From Bacteroidota bacterium (lineage in GTDB: Bacteria > Bacteroidota > Bacteroidia > Cytophagales > Cyclobacteriaceae): DNA of 64,000 nucleotides. The notes under the pieces are model-generated. The model saw only the letters and a list, made by a program, of their open reading frames with translations, did no database searches and had not been told where the DNA came from. Positions 52,158 through 60,526 of the stretch are shown one piece after another. How positions within the stretch are numbered: the stretch's first letter is position 1; each line of letters opens with the position of its first letter. The translations under genes were made by a program, and so were the position numbers. Location: assembly GCA_023412765.1 (NCBI GenBank), contig JAEZBX010000036.1:1-64000 (forward strand), read 5' to 3'.

Positions 52158-52576
52158 CTATTCATCAGATTCAGAATGAAATAGTTCAAGAATTTGCCGT
52201 TCTGGATAACGATGCCGAGAAGGTTATGTTACATCTTGTGAGCCTTGCCCGGATATTGCCGGAAATGCCTGTAATGTATAGAACGGATAGCAACCTTGTT
52301 AAGGGTTGTCATTCGAAAGTATGGCTTGCAGCTACCAGCCAGATGAATCACATGTACTTCCATGCGGACAGCGATACAATAATTTCTAAAGGTCTCATTA
52401 GTTTGTTGCTTCGCGTATTTAATGGGCAAAATCGTGATGCAATCCTTACCAGCGATATCTATTTCATTAAACAAGATCAATTGCAGAGATTTATTGGAAC
52501 AAAACGTTCCAATGGTTTTTATGCGATGCTTGATCGGATCATGGCAGCTGTTGCGGAATCTTCCCGGGTGTATTGA
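52154..52576 (+). CDS. sufE: Sulfur-acceptor protein SufE
   Basis: A 140-residue SufE with the sulfur-acceptor Cys in NLVKGCHSKVWLAATS. It overlaps sufS by 4 bp (ATGA). Length is typical. It receives persulfide from SufS and passes it to the SufBCD scaffold. Confidence 0.95.
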   Translation: MTIHQIQNEIVQEFAVLDNDAEKVMLHLVSLARILPEMPVMYRTDSNLVKGCHSKVWLAATSQMNHMYFHADSDTIISKGLISLLLRVFNGQNRDAILTSDIYFIKQDQLQRFIGTKRSNGFYAMLDRIMAAVAESSRVY

Positions 52577-52652
52577 ATAGGTATAAGGTATACGGTATAG
52601 GGATTAAGAGCATTAACTTCGCCGCCTTATTCCCTATTCCTTATTCCTCTTA
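52575..52652. repeat. Two-arm GGTATAAGG / CCTTATTCC element
   Basis: The left arm (52575-52610) is built of TATAAGG, TATACGG and TATAGGG words and the right arm (52625-52652) of CCTTATTCC, CCTATTCC words, which are near-inverse. It begins at the sufE stop. The same words recur at 1573-1600 and 60434-60500. Confidence 0.85.
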
Positions 52653-52776
52653 GCTATATAGCTTCTACAATAACTTCAGCAATCCCAACGTTCAGTCTTC
52701 ACGAACCCGATTGTGATGAGAATATTATGTTTTATATTTGAACAATTTTTTAATCTTGGATAAGCTGCTTTTTAGT

Positions 52777-53370
52777 ATGAATAAAAGTCTAGGGTTTATT
52801 CTACCAGCAATCATCGGAGCAATGCTGCTTGCATCCTGTGCTCCTGCAAAAAAAACTGTTGTTACCAAGCGTAAAACACCACCGCCCGAACGCGTCGTAA
52901 AACGTCCGGAAGAAAAAGTAAAAGTCGACAACGTCGAGCTTGACTTCGAAGTGGAGGAAGACAAGGCAAATGCTTCTGAAGTAAAAGCGGAGAAAGTGAT
53001 TTCAAAAGCCCGTACGTTCATCGGGACACCTTACAAATATGGCGGCACCACACGATCCGGTATGGACTGCTCGGCACTCCTGATTAATTCCTTCAGCGCA
53101 GTCAAGTTGGACCTTCCCCGAAGTTCCGAAGCGCAAAGCAAGGTGGGCACTGAAGTAAGCATGGATGAACTTAAACCTGGCGATTTGGTTTTTTTCGCAA
53201 CAGGCAGCAAGAAAAAACAAATTACTCACGTCGGGTTAATCACCGATGTTCGCTCTAAAGACAATGTGAAATTTATTCATGCCTCAAGCTCACTTGGCGT
53301 TGTGGAAACCAATCTATTTGCAGATTATTATCAGCAAAGGTTTAGGGTGGCGCGGAGAGTCATTGAGTAG
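52777..53370 (+). CDS. NlpC/P60 (C40) cell-wall peptidase lipoprotein
   Basis: A 197-residue protein from the ATG at 52777. The signal peptide ends in the lipobox LLASC (Cys about 20), so it is a lipoprotein. A lysine/arginine-rich linker (about 25-60) precedes the NlpC/P60 domain with TPYKYGGTTRSGMDCSALL (catalytic Cys), HVGLITDVR (His) and FIHASSSLG (third polar residue). It cleaves within peptidoglycan stem peptides. Confidence 0.93.
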   Translation: MNKSLGFILPAIIGAMLLASCAPAKKTVVTKRKTPPPERVVKRPEEKVKVDNVELDFEVEEDKANASEVKAEKVISKARTFIGTPYKYGGTTRSGMDCSALLINSFSAVKLDLPRSSEAQSKVGTEVSMDELKPGDLVFFATGSKKKQITHVGLITDVRSKDNVKFIHASSSLGVVETNLFADYYQQRFRVARRVIE

Positions 53371-53501
53371 TGTTTAGGTGTTTAAGTGTTTAGGTGTTTA
53401 AGTGGCTGCAAGAATGCAACAAAAAAACTGTAACTTAATACTTCTACAACCCTTTATTCAAGGCGCCAACCTCAAACCTCAAACCTTCAACCTTAAACCT
53501 C
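53370..53501. repeat. Two-arm GTTTAGG / CCTCAAAC element
   Basis: GTGTTTAGGTGTTTAA occurs twice head to tail at 53370-53385 and 53386-53401, its first base being the last base of the NlpC stop codon. The right arm (53468-53501) is made of AACCTCAAACC and AACCTTAAACC words, near-inverse of the left, and ends 6 bp before the next start codon. Confidence 0.87.
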
Positions 53502-53507
53502 TACATC

Positions 53508-54461
53508 ATGTCCTCCCGAAGAAATTTTCTAAAGGTTGCTGCACTAGGTGGATTATCACCGCTTACAAGTTTTGCAGGAAATACTACTGTTAATAAGCCA
53601 GTAGTCATATCCACCTGGCGTTTTGGAATACAGGCTAATGTGGAAGCCTGGAAAGTCTTATCAAGTGGAGGCAGGGCGCTCGACGCTGTAGAAGCTGGTG
53701 CGAAGGTTCCTGAGGGAGATCCTAATGAAACCTCGGTTGGCTTTGGTGGACTGCCAGACCGCGATGGCAATGTAACACTTGACGCATGTATCATGGATGA
53801 GCATGGCGGTTGTGGGTCCGTAGCTTTTCTTGAACACATCGTTCATCCCATTTCCGTAGCGCGCATGGTAATGGAAAAGACGCCGCACGTTATGCTGGTT
53901 GGCGAGGGCGCGCTAAAGTTTGCTTTGGCAAACGGATTTGAAAAACGAAAGCTTCTCACGAAATCCTCTGAGAAAGCGTGGAAGGAATGGTTGAAAAAAT
54001 CCGAGTATAAGCCAATCATCAATGTGGAAAATCATGATACCATTGGAATCATTGCTCTCGATGCCAGTGGTAACCTGTCGGGTGCTTGTACAACCAGTGG
54101 GCTAGCGTACAAGATGAGAGGCAGGGTGGGAGATTCGCCGATCATAGGAGCCGGACTTTATGTAGACAACGAAGTTGGTGCCGCCACTGCTACCGGGGTT
54201 GGTGAAGAGGTCATAAGAATCGTTGGATGCCACCTGGTAGTGGAACTGATGAGACAGGGAAATACCCCCCGCGAAGCGTGCAGGCTTGCCGTTGAGAGAA
54301 TAATGAAAAAGAACCCGAGTAAGGCAAAGGAGGTTCAGGTCGGGTTCCTTGCCCTGAATAAAAATGGAGACTATGGATCATTTTGCCTGCAGAAAGGTTT
54401 CAACTATGCGCGGCATGACAACACTGGAAATATCTTGATTGATTCCGAGTCCCTGATGTAA
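53508..54461 (+). CDS. Tat-exported N4-(beta-N-acetylglucosaminyl)-L-asparaginase family enzyme
   Basis: A 317-residue Ntn hydrolase. The N-terminus SSRRNFLKVAALGGLSPLTSFAG is a Tat signal (SRRNFLK). The asparaginase-2 fold follows with the autocleavage and nucleophile Thr in VENHDTIGIIALDASGNLS, the C-terminal half beginning at that Thr, and GACTTSGLAYKMRGRVGDSP. It probably splits glycosyl-asparagine or beta-aspartyl bonds in the periplasm. The right arm of a repeat element abuts the start codon. Confidence 0.92.
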   Translation: MSSRRNFLKVAALGGLSPLTSFAGNTTVNKPVVISTWRFGIQANVEAWKVLSSGGRALDAVEAGAKVPEGDPNETSVGFGGLPDRDGNVTLDACIMDEHGGCGSVAFLEHIVHPISVARMVMEKTPHVMLVGEGALKFALANGFEKRKLLTKSSEKAWKEWLKKSEYKPIINVENHDTIGIIALDASGNLSGACTTSGLAYKMRGRVGDSPIIGAGLYVDNEVGAATATGVGEEVIRIVGCHLVVELMRQGNTPREACRLAVERIMKKNPSKAKEVQVGFLALNKNGDYGSFCLQKGFNYARHDNTGNILIDSESLM

Positions 54462-54616
54462 CTAGCAGTTTCCGAAGGTGGAAATTTCTTCCCTGAAGAG
54501 CTAAAAATTTTTTGACATCCAACACCGCGTAACTTAACCTGGTCCATTACTTTTCATTGCGTCCTTGTGGTGCTGGAATTAACTTTTTACCTTTTCTGGA
54601 AGCTAATAATACATCC

Positions 54617-55366
54617 ATGACAGTTGAAACAGTCGTTTACAATATTGAGTCAGCATTGAGGGCACAGGAGGGGGGAGCCGATCGCATTGAACTTTGCGAC
54701 AACCCAGGAGAGGGTGGAACGACGCCTTCGTATGGAACCATAGAACTTGTTCGACAGAATATTAGCTTAGATGTGTACGTTATGATTCGTCCGAGAGGCG
54801 GCGATTTTCAATATTCGAGCTATGAGTTCCATGCGATGAAACGCGATATTTCCCAGTGTCAGAAGTTAAGCGTAGATGGAATTGTATTTGGTATACTTAA
54901 GCCTGACGGAACAATCGATAAGAAAAGGTGCAGGGAATTAATTGATAAAGCTCGACCATTGAAGGTTACCTGCCATCGCGCTTTTGATATGACACGCGAT
55001 CCCTTCGAGGCATTAGAAGATTGCATCGAAGTTGGCTTCGACAGAATACTCACCTCCGGACAACGGGCTACGGCAACCGAAGGTGTGCAATTGATCAGTG
55101 AGTTGGTTCAGAAGGCGGGAGAAAGAATTGCAATTATGGTTGGTTCGGGTGTAAATGAAAACACGGTAGAAAACATTGTCTCGGTGACGAAAGCTAAAGA
55201 GATTCATTTTTCGGCCACAGGCGTCCGGGAAAGTTCAATGATCTATAGAAACTCAAAGATTGGCGGTATTGGGTCTGACGAGGGTTCTGAGTTTAAGCTT
55301 AGGATAGTTGATCCGTTGCGCGTGAAGAAGATCAGGTCATTGGCAGAAAATAGTGCAAAAAAATAG
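54617..55366 (+). CDS. cutC: Copper homeostasis protein CutC family
   Basis: A 249-residue TIM-barrel protein from the ATG at 54617 (MTVETVVYNIESAL). CutC motifs: GGADRIELCDNPGEGGTTPSYG, YVMIRPRGGDFQYS, KVTCHRAFDMTRDP, RILTSGQRATATEG and IMVGSGVNENTV. The family was linked to copper tolerance; its true biochemical role is unsettled. The stop codon is part of a strong terminator shared with the convergent receptor gene. Confidence 0.93.
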   Translation: MTVETVVYNIESALRAQEGGADRIELCDNPGEGGTTPSYGTIELVRQNISLDVYVMIRPRGGDFQYSSYEFHAMKRDISQCQKLSVDGIVFGILKPDGTIDKKRCRELIDKARPLKVTCHRAFDMTRDPFEALEDCIEVGFDRILTSGQRATATEGVQLISELVQKAGERIAIMVGSGVNENTVENIVSVTKAKEIHFSATGVRESSMIYRNSKIGGIGSDEGSEFKLRIVDPLRVKKIRSLAENSAKK

Positions 55367-55385
55367 GAGGAATTGCTTCCTCCTA
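55364..55385. terminator. Bidirectional terminator at cutC / receptor junction
   Basis: TAGGAGGAA (55364-55372) pairs exactly with TTCCTCCTA (55377-55385) across a TTGC loop. The first three bases are the cutC stop codon. Perfect 9-bp stem with A-rich flank; likely used from both sides. Confidence 0.82.
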
Positions 55386-55414
55386 CTTAACCAAATTAAA
55401 CCCGATCCCTATCC

Positions 55415-58309
55415 CTATTCTTCGCGTTTGGCCTTGATCGGAAAGGTGCCAAACTGCCCCACTGCCATACTTCCTGAGAAAGAATCTTTTTCAACAATTG
55501 CCTTTACGCTCACCGGCATAGAGTTTCCACCCGGTCCGTTCACTTCATAATCAAATGTCAATTCATTTCCTTTGACTTGAACAGATTTTAGCGCGGTAGT
55601 GGAATTGAATCGCTTGTTAGTAATCTCGCCGTTAAATGTATCGCCGGTTTTGGTGATCGTCAGGGTTCCCTCTCCACCTTGTGGAGACTCAACGGTATAT
55701 TGCCAAGTACCTTCCGCGACTACGTTAGCCGTTGAATCAGAAGCCGGAAGCTGGATCTCACTAGCCTGACGGTTGCCTGGTCCTCTATTTCCGTTAAACC
55801 CACCGCCGCGTTGCTGAGGTTGAGGGCCACCACCTTCCATTCCTCCTCCGCCATTATCCCCACCACCTTCTTTTAGGTCGTCGTTGCTGATCGATCTTGT
55901 TCTTCTTGGCCGTTGAGGACCATCAACACTCATCTTGCCAAGGCGATAGCTGATGTTGATACGGAAGCCCATATTTTTCATGACATTCACATTCTTTTGC
56001 TGGAATGTAGGTGAATTAGACTCACTTCTGATCTTGAATGCTGATGTAAAGAAATTCTCGGCTCCGAAACCAATGGTTCCTCTTTTTTCATTGAACTCTT
56101 TTCTCAGGCCAAGACTGTACATTCCGAAACCTCCTCGCGTACCTTGCAATTGTACATCCCGCCCACGTGCAAAACTGAAGAACTGAATACCCCAGCCTTT
56201 GTCAAGATTATAGTTTCCAAAGAAACGACCACTCACTACCCAGCCTTCGTTTTGTGAACCAAGTTTGTTATCCAGGACTGCGTAGTACACGTCAGAACCT
56301 CCGTTCAGAGTAAGCTTTCCTATATTAACATTGGCGAAGACGCTAAGTCCGTATGCGTTTTCTGTACCAATATTTTGAAAGGTGGTCAGAATTTTTCCAT
56401 TGTCTTGTGGAATCCGTACGCGCTGTATCGACCCCGTTGTGTTTCTTACAAATGAGGTAAAATTCAATGAAGTACCCTTGATGAACACACTATACCCCAA
56501 CTCATAGTTGTTCGTGTATTCAGGATTGAGAGTCGGATTACCTTGAGAGTAATCGATCTCGTTTGAGTTCTGAATATTTGGATTCAAGAACTGAATAGAT
56601 GGTCTTTGAATTCTGCGATTGTATGAAAGCTTAATGGTATTACCAGCTTTCAGCTTCTTCGACAAATTTACACTGGGTACAAAGACACCGTACGATGGGA
56701 TATTGATATCGCTTTCATCTCTTGTAAACGCATCGATAGTAGTATACTCATACCTTGTTCCCGCCTTGAAGCTATAGCCATTTGCGAGCGAAAGAGTGTA
56801 CGCGAGATACCCTGCTAATACATTCTGATCATAGTTCAGATTGTTGTTGCTTTGAGGAGAGAGCACCGGTTCGTATACGCCATTTCCAATATCTTCGAAA
56901 CGTGTATAGTCGCTGAATGCCCTGCGCATAATATCCTTACCCCCCATCTCTAGTATTTGTGTTGAGCCGATTGGTGTTTGGAAATCTGCCTGGACGGCAA
57001 TCTCCTGGTTGTAACTGTCGTTCAGATTCTTGAAAGAGCTGGACCCAGGCGAGTTGATAGCTTCTATCAACCTGTTTTCAAAATCGTTGTTACGGTTGTT
57101 TTTGCTATACAGAGCAAGCAGACTGAATTCTTTTTGTGGCTTTTCGTAAAGACGGGTATACGTCAAGTTAACGTCAACCGTGTTAGACATATCCTCGGTC
57201 TTAACATTCTGGAGTGTGCTCCTTGTGAAGATGTTGTCGGTAAAATATTGCGTGAACAGATCATCCTGGTAATTACTGTGATTACGTGCGCCAAACCGCA
57301 CAGATGCTGCTAACGAATTCTTCTTATCAATATCGTAGTCCCATCCAAGGGTATAATTACCGAACAATCCGTTGTTACGTGTGTCAGCGTTCTGCAGGTT
57401 TAAGTTGGTAGAAAATGCCGGGTCAGAAAGGTTTTCGCCAGTCAACTGACTATTATTGAAGCTTCCTTTAATGTTGTAGTTCGCACGGCCCCAACCTCCC
57501 AAAGAGAAACCCATCTTCTTTGTGCGATAGTTACCATTAAGTCCAAGATTAGACCCACGGTTACCAATGCCTGTGTTGATGTTGAGGGTAGCCCCCTGCA
57601 GGGTGTTCTTTTTAGTAATGATATTGATGATTCCACCAGTACCTTCAGCATCATACTTTGCTGACGGTGACGTGATCACTTCTACTGATTTTATTTCGTC
57701 TGCCGGAATTTGTTTCAGCGCGTCTGCTACACTGCTGGCCATAATGGTGGAAGGCTTGTTGTTGACCAAAACTCTGATGTTCTGGCTCCCCCTCAATGTC
57801 ACGTTGCCATCGAGGTCAACGGAAAGCATAGGTACTCTTTTCAACACGTCTGTCGCATCGCCGCCCTTTGAGGTGATGTCATTCTCAGCATTGTATATGG
57901 TTCGATCGACACGTTCTTCAATGAGTTGCTTTTCACCCTGAACAACGACCTCGCTTAGCACTTTGGTGCTACTCGCTAATTTCACTATTCCCAGATTAAC
58001 GTCATCGCGTTTATCTTCCACAGCAATACCCTCGATAGTTTGTGTTTCATATCCGATAAACGAAACAGCAACGGTATAGGTACCAGTTGCCACTTTGTTT
58101 ATTACAAATTCTCCCTTCATGTCGGCTACTGAACCGTCGACGGGCTTTTGAGTTGAAGGATCTACAAGTGCAACATTGGCAAATTCAACGGGCTGATTGG
58201 TTTCAGCATCTACAACGGAACCATGTATCTTTGCATGGCCCTTTCCTTCCTGAGCCACGACCAGATACCCCATACATAACAACACACACAGCGATAAAAT
58301 TTTTTTCAT
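55415..58309 (-). CDS. TonB-dependent-type outer-membrane receptor with extra C-terminal domain
   Basis: A 964-residue protein from the ATG at 58309 (MKKILSLCVLLCMGYLVVA, signal peptide). The order is a CarboxypepD_reg-like domain (about 25-110, HGSVVDAETNQPVEFANVALVD), a plug (about 120-230, with TDVLKRVPMLSVDLDGNVTLRG), then an outer-membrane barrel to about residue 793 (ending INISYRLGKM). After the barrel comes a Gly/Pro/Arg-rich linker (about 794-865) and a ~100-residue domain (GTWQYTVESPQGGEGTLTIT to GQFGTFPIKAKREE) of the small beta type found attached to dehydrogenases and amidohydrolases. A C-terminal extension past the barrel is unusual. It may take up a peptide, sugar or metal complex; no SusD is present. 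Confidence 0.9.
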   Translation of the reverse strand: MKKILSLCVLLCMGYLVVAQEGKGHAKIHGSVVDAETNQPVEFANVALVDPSTQKPVDGSVADMKGEFVINKVATGTYTVAVSFIGYETQTIEGIAVEDKRDDVNLGIVKLASSTKVLSEVVVQGEKQLIEERVDRTIYNAENDITSKGGDATDVLKRVPMLSVDLDGNVTLRGSQNIRVLVNNKPSTIMASSVADALKQIPADEIKSVEVITSPSAKYDAEGTGGIINIITKKNTLQGATLNINTGIGNRGSNLGLNGNYRTKKMGFSLGGWGRANYNIKGSFNNSQLTGENLSDPAFSTNLNLQNADTRNNGLFGNYTLGWDYDIDKKNSLAASVRFGARNHSNYQDDLFTQYFTDNIFTRSTLQNVKTEDMSNTVDVNLTYTRLYEKPQKEFSLLALYSKNNRNNDFENRLIEAINSPGSSSFKNLNDSYNQEIAVQADFQTPIGSTQILEMGGKDIMRRAFSDYTRFEDIGNGVYEPVLSPQSNNNLNYDQNVLAGYLAYTLSLANGYSFKAGTRYEYTTIDAFTRDESDINIPSYGVFVPSVNLSKKLKAGNTIKLSYNRRIQRPSIQFLNPNIQNSNEIDYSQGNPTLNPEYTNNYELGYSVFIKGTSLNFTSFVRNTTGSIQRVRIPQDNGKILTTFQNIGTENAYGLSVFANVNIGKLTLNGGSDVYYAVLDNKLGSQNEGWVVSGRFFGNYNLDKGWGIQFFSFARGRDVQLQGTRGGFGMYSLGLRKEFNEKRGTIGFGAENFFTSAFKIRSESNSPTFQQKNVNVMKNMGFRINISYRLGKMSVDGPQRPRRTRSISNDDLKEGGGDNGGGGMEGGGPQPQQRGGGFNGNRGPGNRQASEIQLPASDSTANVVAEGTWQYTVESPQGGEGTLTITKTGDTFNGEITNKRFNSTTALKSVQVKGNELTFDYEVNGPGGNSMPVSVKAIVEKDSFSGSMAVGQFGTFPIKAKREE

Positions 58310-58587
58310 TTCAGATTTAATGATAAGAGCAAAAAATTCGAGCCTAACTTTCGTGTATAGGTTCGATAAGATTAACTGCAAAGGAAATATATAGTTCCCA
58401 TCTAATGACAGATATTAGACAATTGGTCAATTTGATTCGACACATCGTTAAACTGCTCGACGGTCGCGCAAGATAATCCAGAACCACAGTATCCGTCGAT
58501 TGATTTTTGCAAACGGTAGAAAAGTTATCATAGTACGTAATCAATCCTTTTGGAAGGGTTACCTTTAGCATCAAAAAAGATCCGCTC

Positions 58588-59679
58588 ATGGCGCTTTTCT
58601 TTCACCGAAATCGTGTGCTGCTTTTACACCTCTCCTTTTGGTGCGTGTACCTTTCTTTTAATTTATACCAAATTACAATCTTCCAGCGTGCGCGTGGCTT
58701 CGAATGGGGGCAGCTGTTCGCATCCGCTACAGTGCAGTTGGTGTTTACTGTGGTCATCGCATACCTTAATTACTTTTATACCTGGCCACGCTTCCTGAAG
58801 TCGAAGAAAATCCTTCGATATATCGCCGAGTTTTCAATCCCATTTGCCGTGTTAATAACAGCGCGTGTTCATCTCCATCGATTCCTTGTTGATGGCTATA
58901 CCCATCAGAATGAATACTTCTACTCCACTTTTTTTATCGTTCAGATCACGGCGGTAACCCTGTTCATCGTGTTGTTTGTAGGTATGCTCCGATTTGCTGT
59001 TGATTGGTTTGAATTTGAGTCTAGAAAAAAAGAAGTGGAGAATGAGCGGTTAATCGCTGAGTTGAATTTTCTGAAATCTCAAATCAACCCGCATTTTCTT
59101 TTCAACACGCTGAATAATCTGTACTACCTGGCCTATACAAAGTCGGAAAACACAACGGAGGTAATTGCCAAACTTTCACAGATGATGCGATATATGATTT
59201 ATGATTCGAATCATCCGCGAGTGTTGTTGACCAAAGAGATCGAGTACATGCAGAATTATATCAGCCTTGAACGCCTTCGCTTGAACGACCAAATTCCTAT
59301 TCAATTCAAGATCGAAGGCCCTACTGAGAACGTTTGGATTGCTCCATTGATTTTTATAACGTTTCTGGAAAATGCATTTAAGCATGGCGTAAGCAATAAC
59401 AGCGCTAACGCCTGGGTGAAAATAAATATTAAGCTTAAGGATGGGCAGTGTATATACACCGTAGAAAATAGTAAGGCGCTTCTGATAAGCAATACCGAAA
59501 AATCAGGCATTGGTTTGCAAAATGTTACCCGTCGGCTGGAACTAAGTTACCCCGGACAATACAAAATCAACGTGGAAGACAAGGCAGATGTGTATTTTGT
59601 TAAGCTCACAATTTCGCTGAATAACAGCATCGAGTCGCAGCCAATACCAGAACTTCAACCTGTCATTGTTGGAAGTTAA
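58588..59679 (+). CDS. LytS-type sensor histidine kinase
   Basis: A 363-residue membrane kinase, divergent from the receptor gene. Four hydrophobic segments (about 10-145) precede a coiled coil and a His_kinase domain with FLKSQINPHFLFNTLNNLYYL (His), NAFKHGVSNNSAN (N box region) and GIGLQNVTRRLELSYPGQ (G box). No extracytoplasmic sensor domain. The LytTR regulator follows 11 bp later. Confidence 0.94.
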   Translation: MALFFHRNRVLLLHLSFWCVYLSFNLYQITIFQRARGFEWGQLFASATVQLVFTVVIAYLNYFYTWPRFLKSKKILRYIAEFSIPFAVLITARVHLHRFLVDGYTHQNEYFYSTFFIVQITAVTLFIVLFVGMLRFAVDWFEFESRKKEVENERLIAELNFLKSQINPHFLFNTLNNLYYLAYTKSENTTEVIAKLSQMMRYMIYDSNHPRVLLTKEIEYMQNYISLERLRLNDQIPIQFKIEGPTENVWIAPLIFITFLENAFKHGVSNNSANAWVKINIKLKDGQCIYTVENSKALLISNTEKSGIGLQNVTRRLELSYPGQYKINVEDKADVYFVKLTISLNNSIESQPIPELQPVIVGS

Positions 59680-59690
59680 TTGGTATTTTC

Positions 59691-60428
59691 ATGCTGATGA
59701 AAAGCAATTGCGTTATTGTGGAGGATGAACCGCTGGCAAGAAACCTGCTGGTAGAATACGTTCGTAAGGTTCCTGCGCTGAATTTGATTGAAGCATGCTC
59801 CAGTGCTATCGCAGCTCTTGAAGTGCTGCGAAAAAACCCAGTCGATATCCTCTTTCTGGACGTGCAGATGCCAGAGCTTACAGGAATTTCCTTGTTGAAG
59901 GTTTTGCACAAGCGACCGCTTGTTATTATGACTACCGCCTATTCCGAATATGCGCTTGAGGGATATGAACTGGATGTAGTAGATTACTTGTTGAAGCCTA
60001 TTACGTTCGAGCGATTTCTCCGCGCGGTTGATAAAGCTACGGCGAGACTGCAGGCGCAGCGCAGTATGCCGGTTGCCGAAAGTCCCAAGTCAGTGGCAGC
60101 GGCCGAACAGCCTTTTGTTTTTGTGAAGGATGGAACGAAGCTCGTAAAAGTTGTTTTCGACGACATCTTATACGTTGAGGGTTTGAAAGACTATGTGACA
60201 ATTCACACTAAGACTCAAAAGATCGTGAGTCTTCAGCGATTGAAAGTTCTGGAAGAGCAGCTACCCGCCGATAAATTTATCCGAATTCACAATTCATTTA
60301 TCGTTGCACTGAACGCCATCGATGTAGTCCACAAGAATAATGTTCAAGTGCGTAATGCAATGCTTCCGATCGGCGAGACTTATAAAAAGACCTTCAGAGA
60401 CTTTATTGAAAACAAGAAAATGCAATAA
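59691..60428 (+). CDS. LytTR-family response regulator
   Basis: A 245-residue regulator: receiver with CVIVEDEPLARNLL, LFLDVQMPELTG (Asp), MTTAYSEYA and DYLLKPITFERF; LytTR domain with FVFVKDGTKLVKVVFDDILYVEGLKDY and FIRIHNSFIVALNAI. Second such pair in the window. Because it is divergent from the outer-membrane receptor, it may control it (inference). ATG at 59691 or 59697, both plausible. Confidence 0.94.
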   Translation: MLMKSNCVIVEDEPLARNLLVEYVRKVPALNLIEACSSAIAALEVLRKNPVDILFLDVQMPELTGISLLKVLHKRPLVIMTTAYSEYALEGYELDVVDYLLKPITFERFLRAVDKATARLQAQRSMPVAESPKSVAAAEQPFVFVKDGTKLVKVVFDDILYVEGLKDYVTIHTKTQKIVSLQRLKVLEEQLPADKFIRIHNSFIVALNAIDVVHKNNVQVRNAMLPIGETYKKTFRDFIENKKMQ

Positions 60429-60433
60429 TTGAT

Positions 60434-60500
60434 AGGGAATAAGTAGTAAGGAATAAGGATTGGGTCGCAAAGTGCGCACCCTTATTCCCTATTCCTTTTT
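60434..60500. repeat. Two-arm GGAATAAGG / CCTTATTCC hairpin
   Basis: Left arm 60434-60458 and right arm 60480-60500; GGAATAAGG (60450-60458) and CCTTATTCC (60480-60488) are exact inverses and the intervening 21 bp (GGGTCGC..GTGCGCACC) can continue the stem. A T5 run follows the right arm, so it can end transcription of the LytTR gene. Confidence 0.87.
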
Positions 60501-60526
60501 ACTAACTTGACTAACTAGGAGTACAG

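Noticed and set aside
53370..53401. Two GTGTTTAGGTGTTTAA copies as a start of a CRISPR array
   Set aside because: The copies are head to tail with no spacer and belong to the two-arm element.
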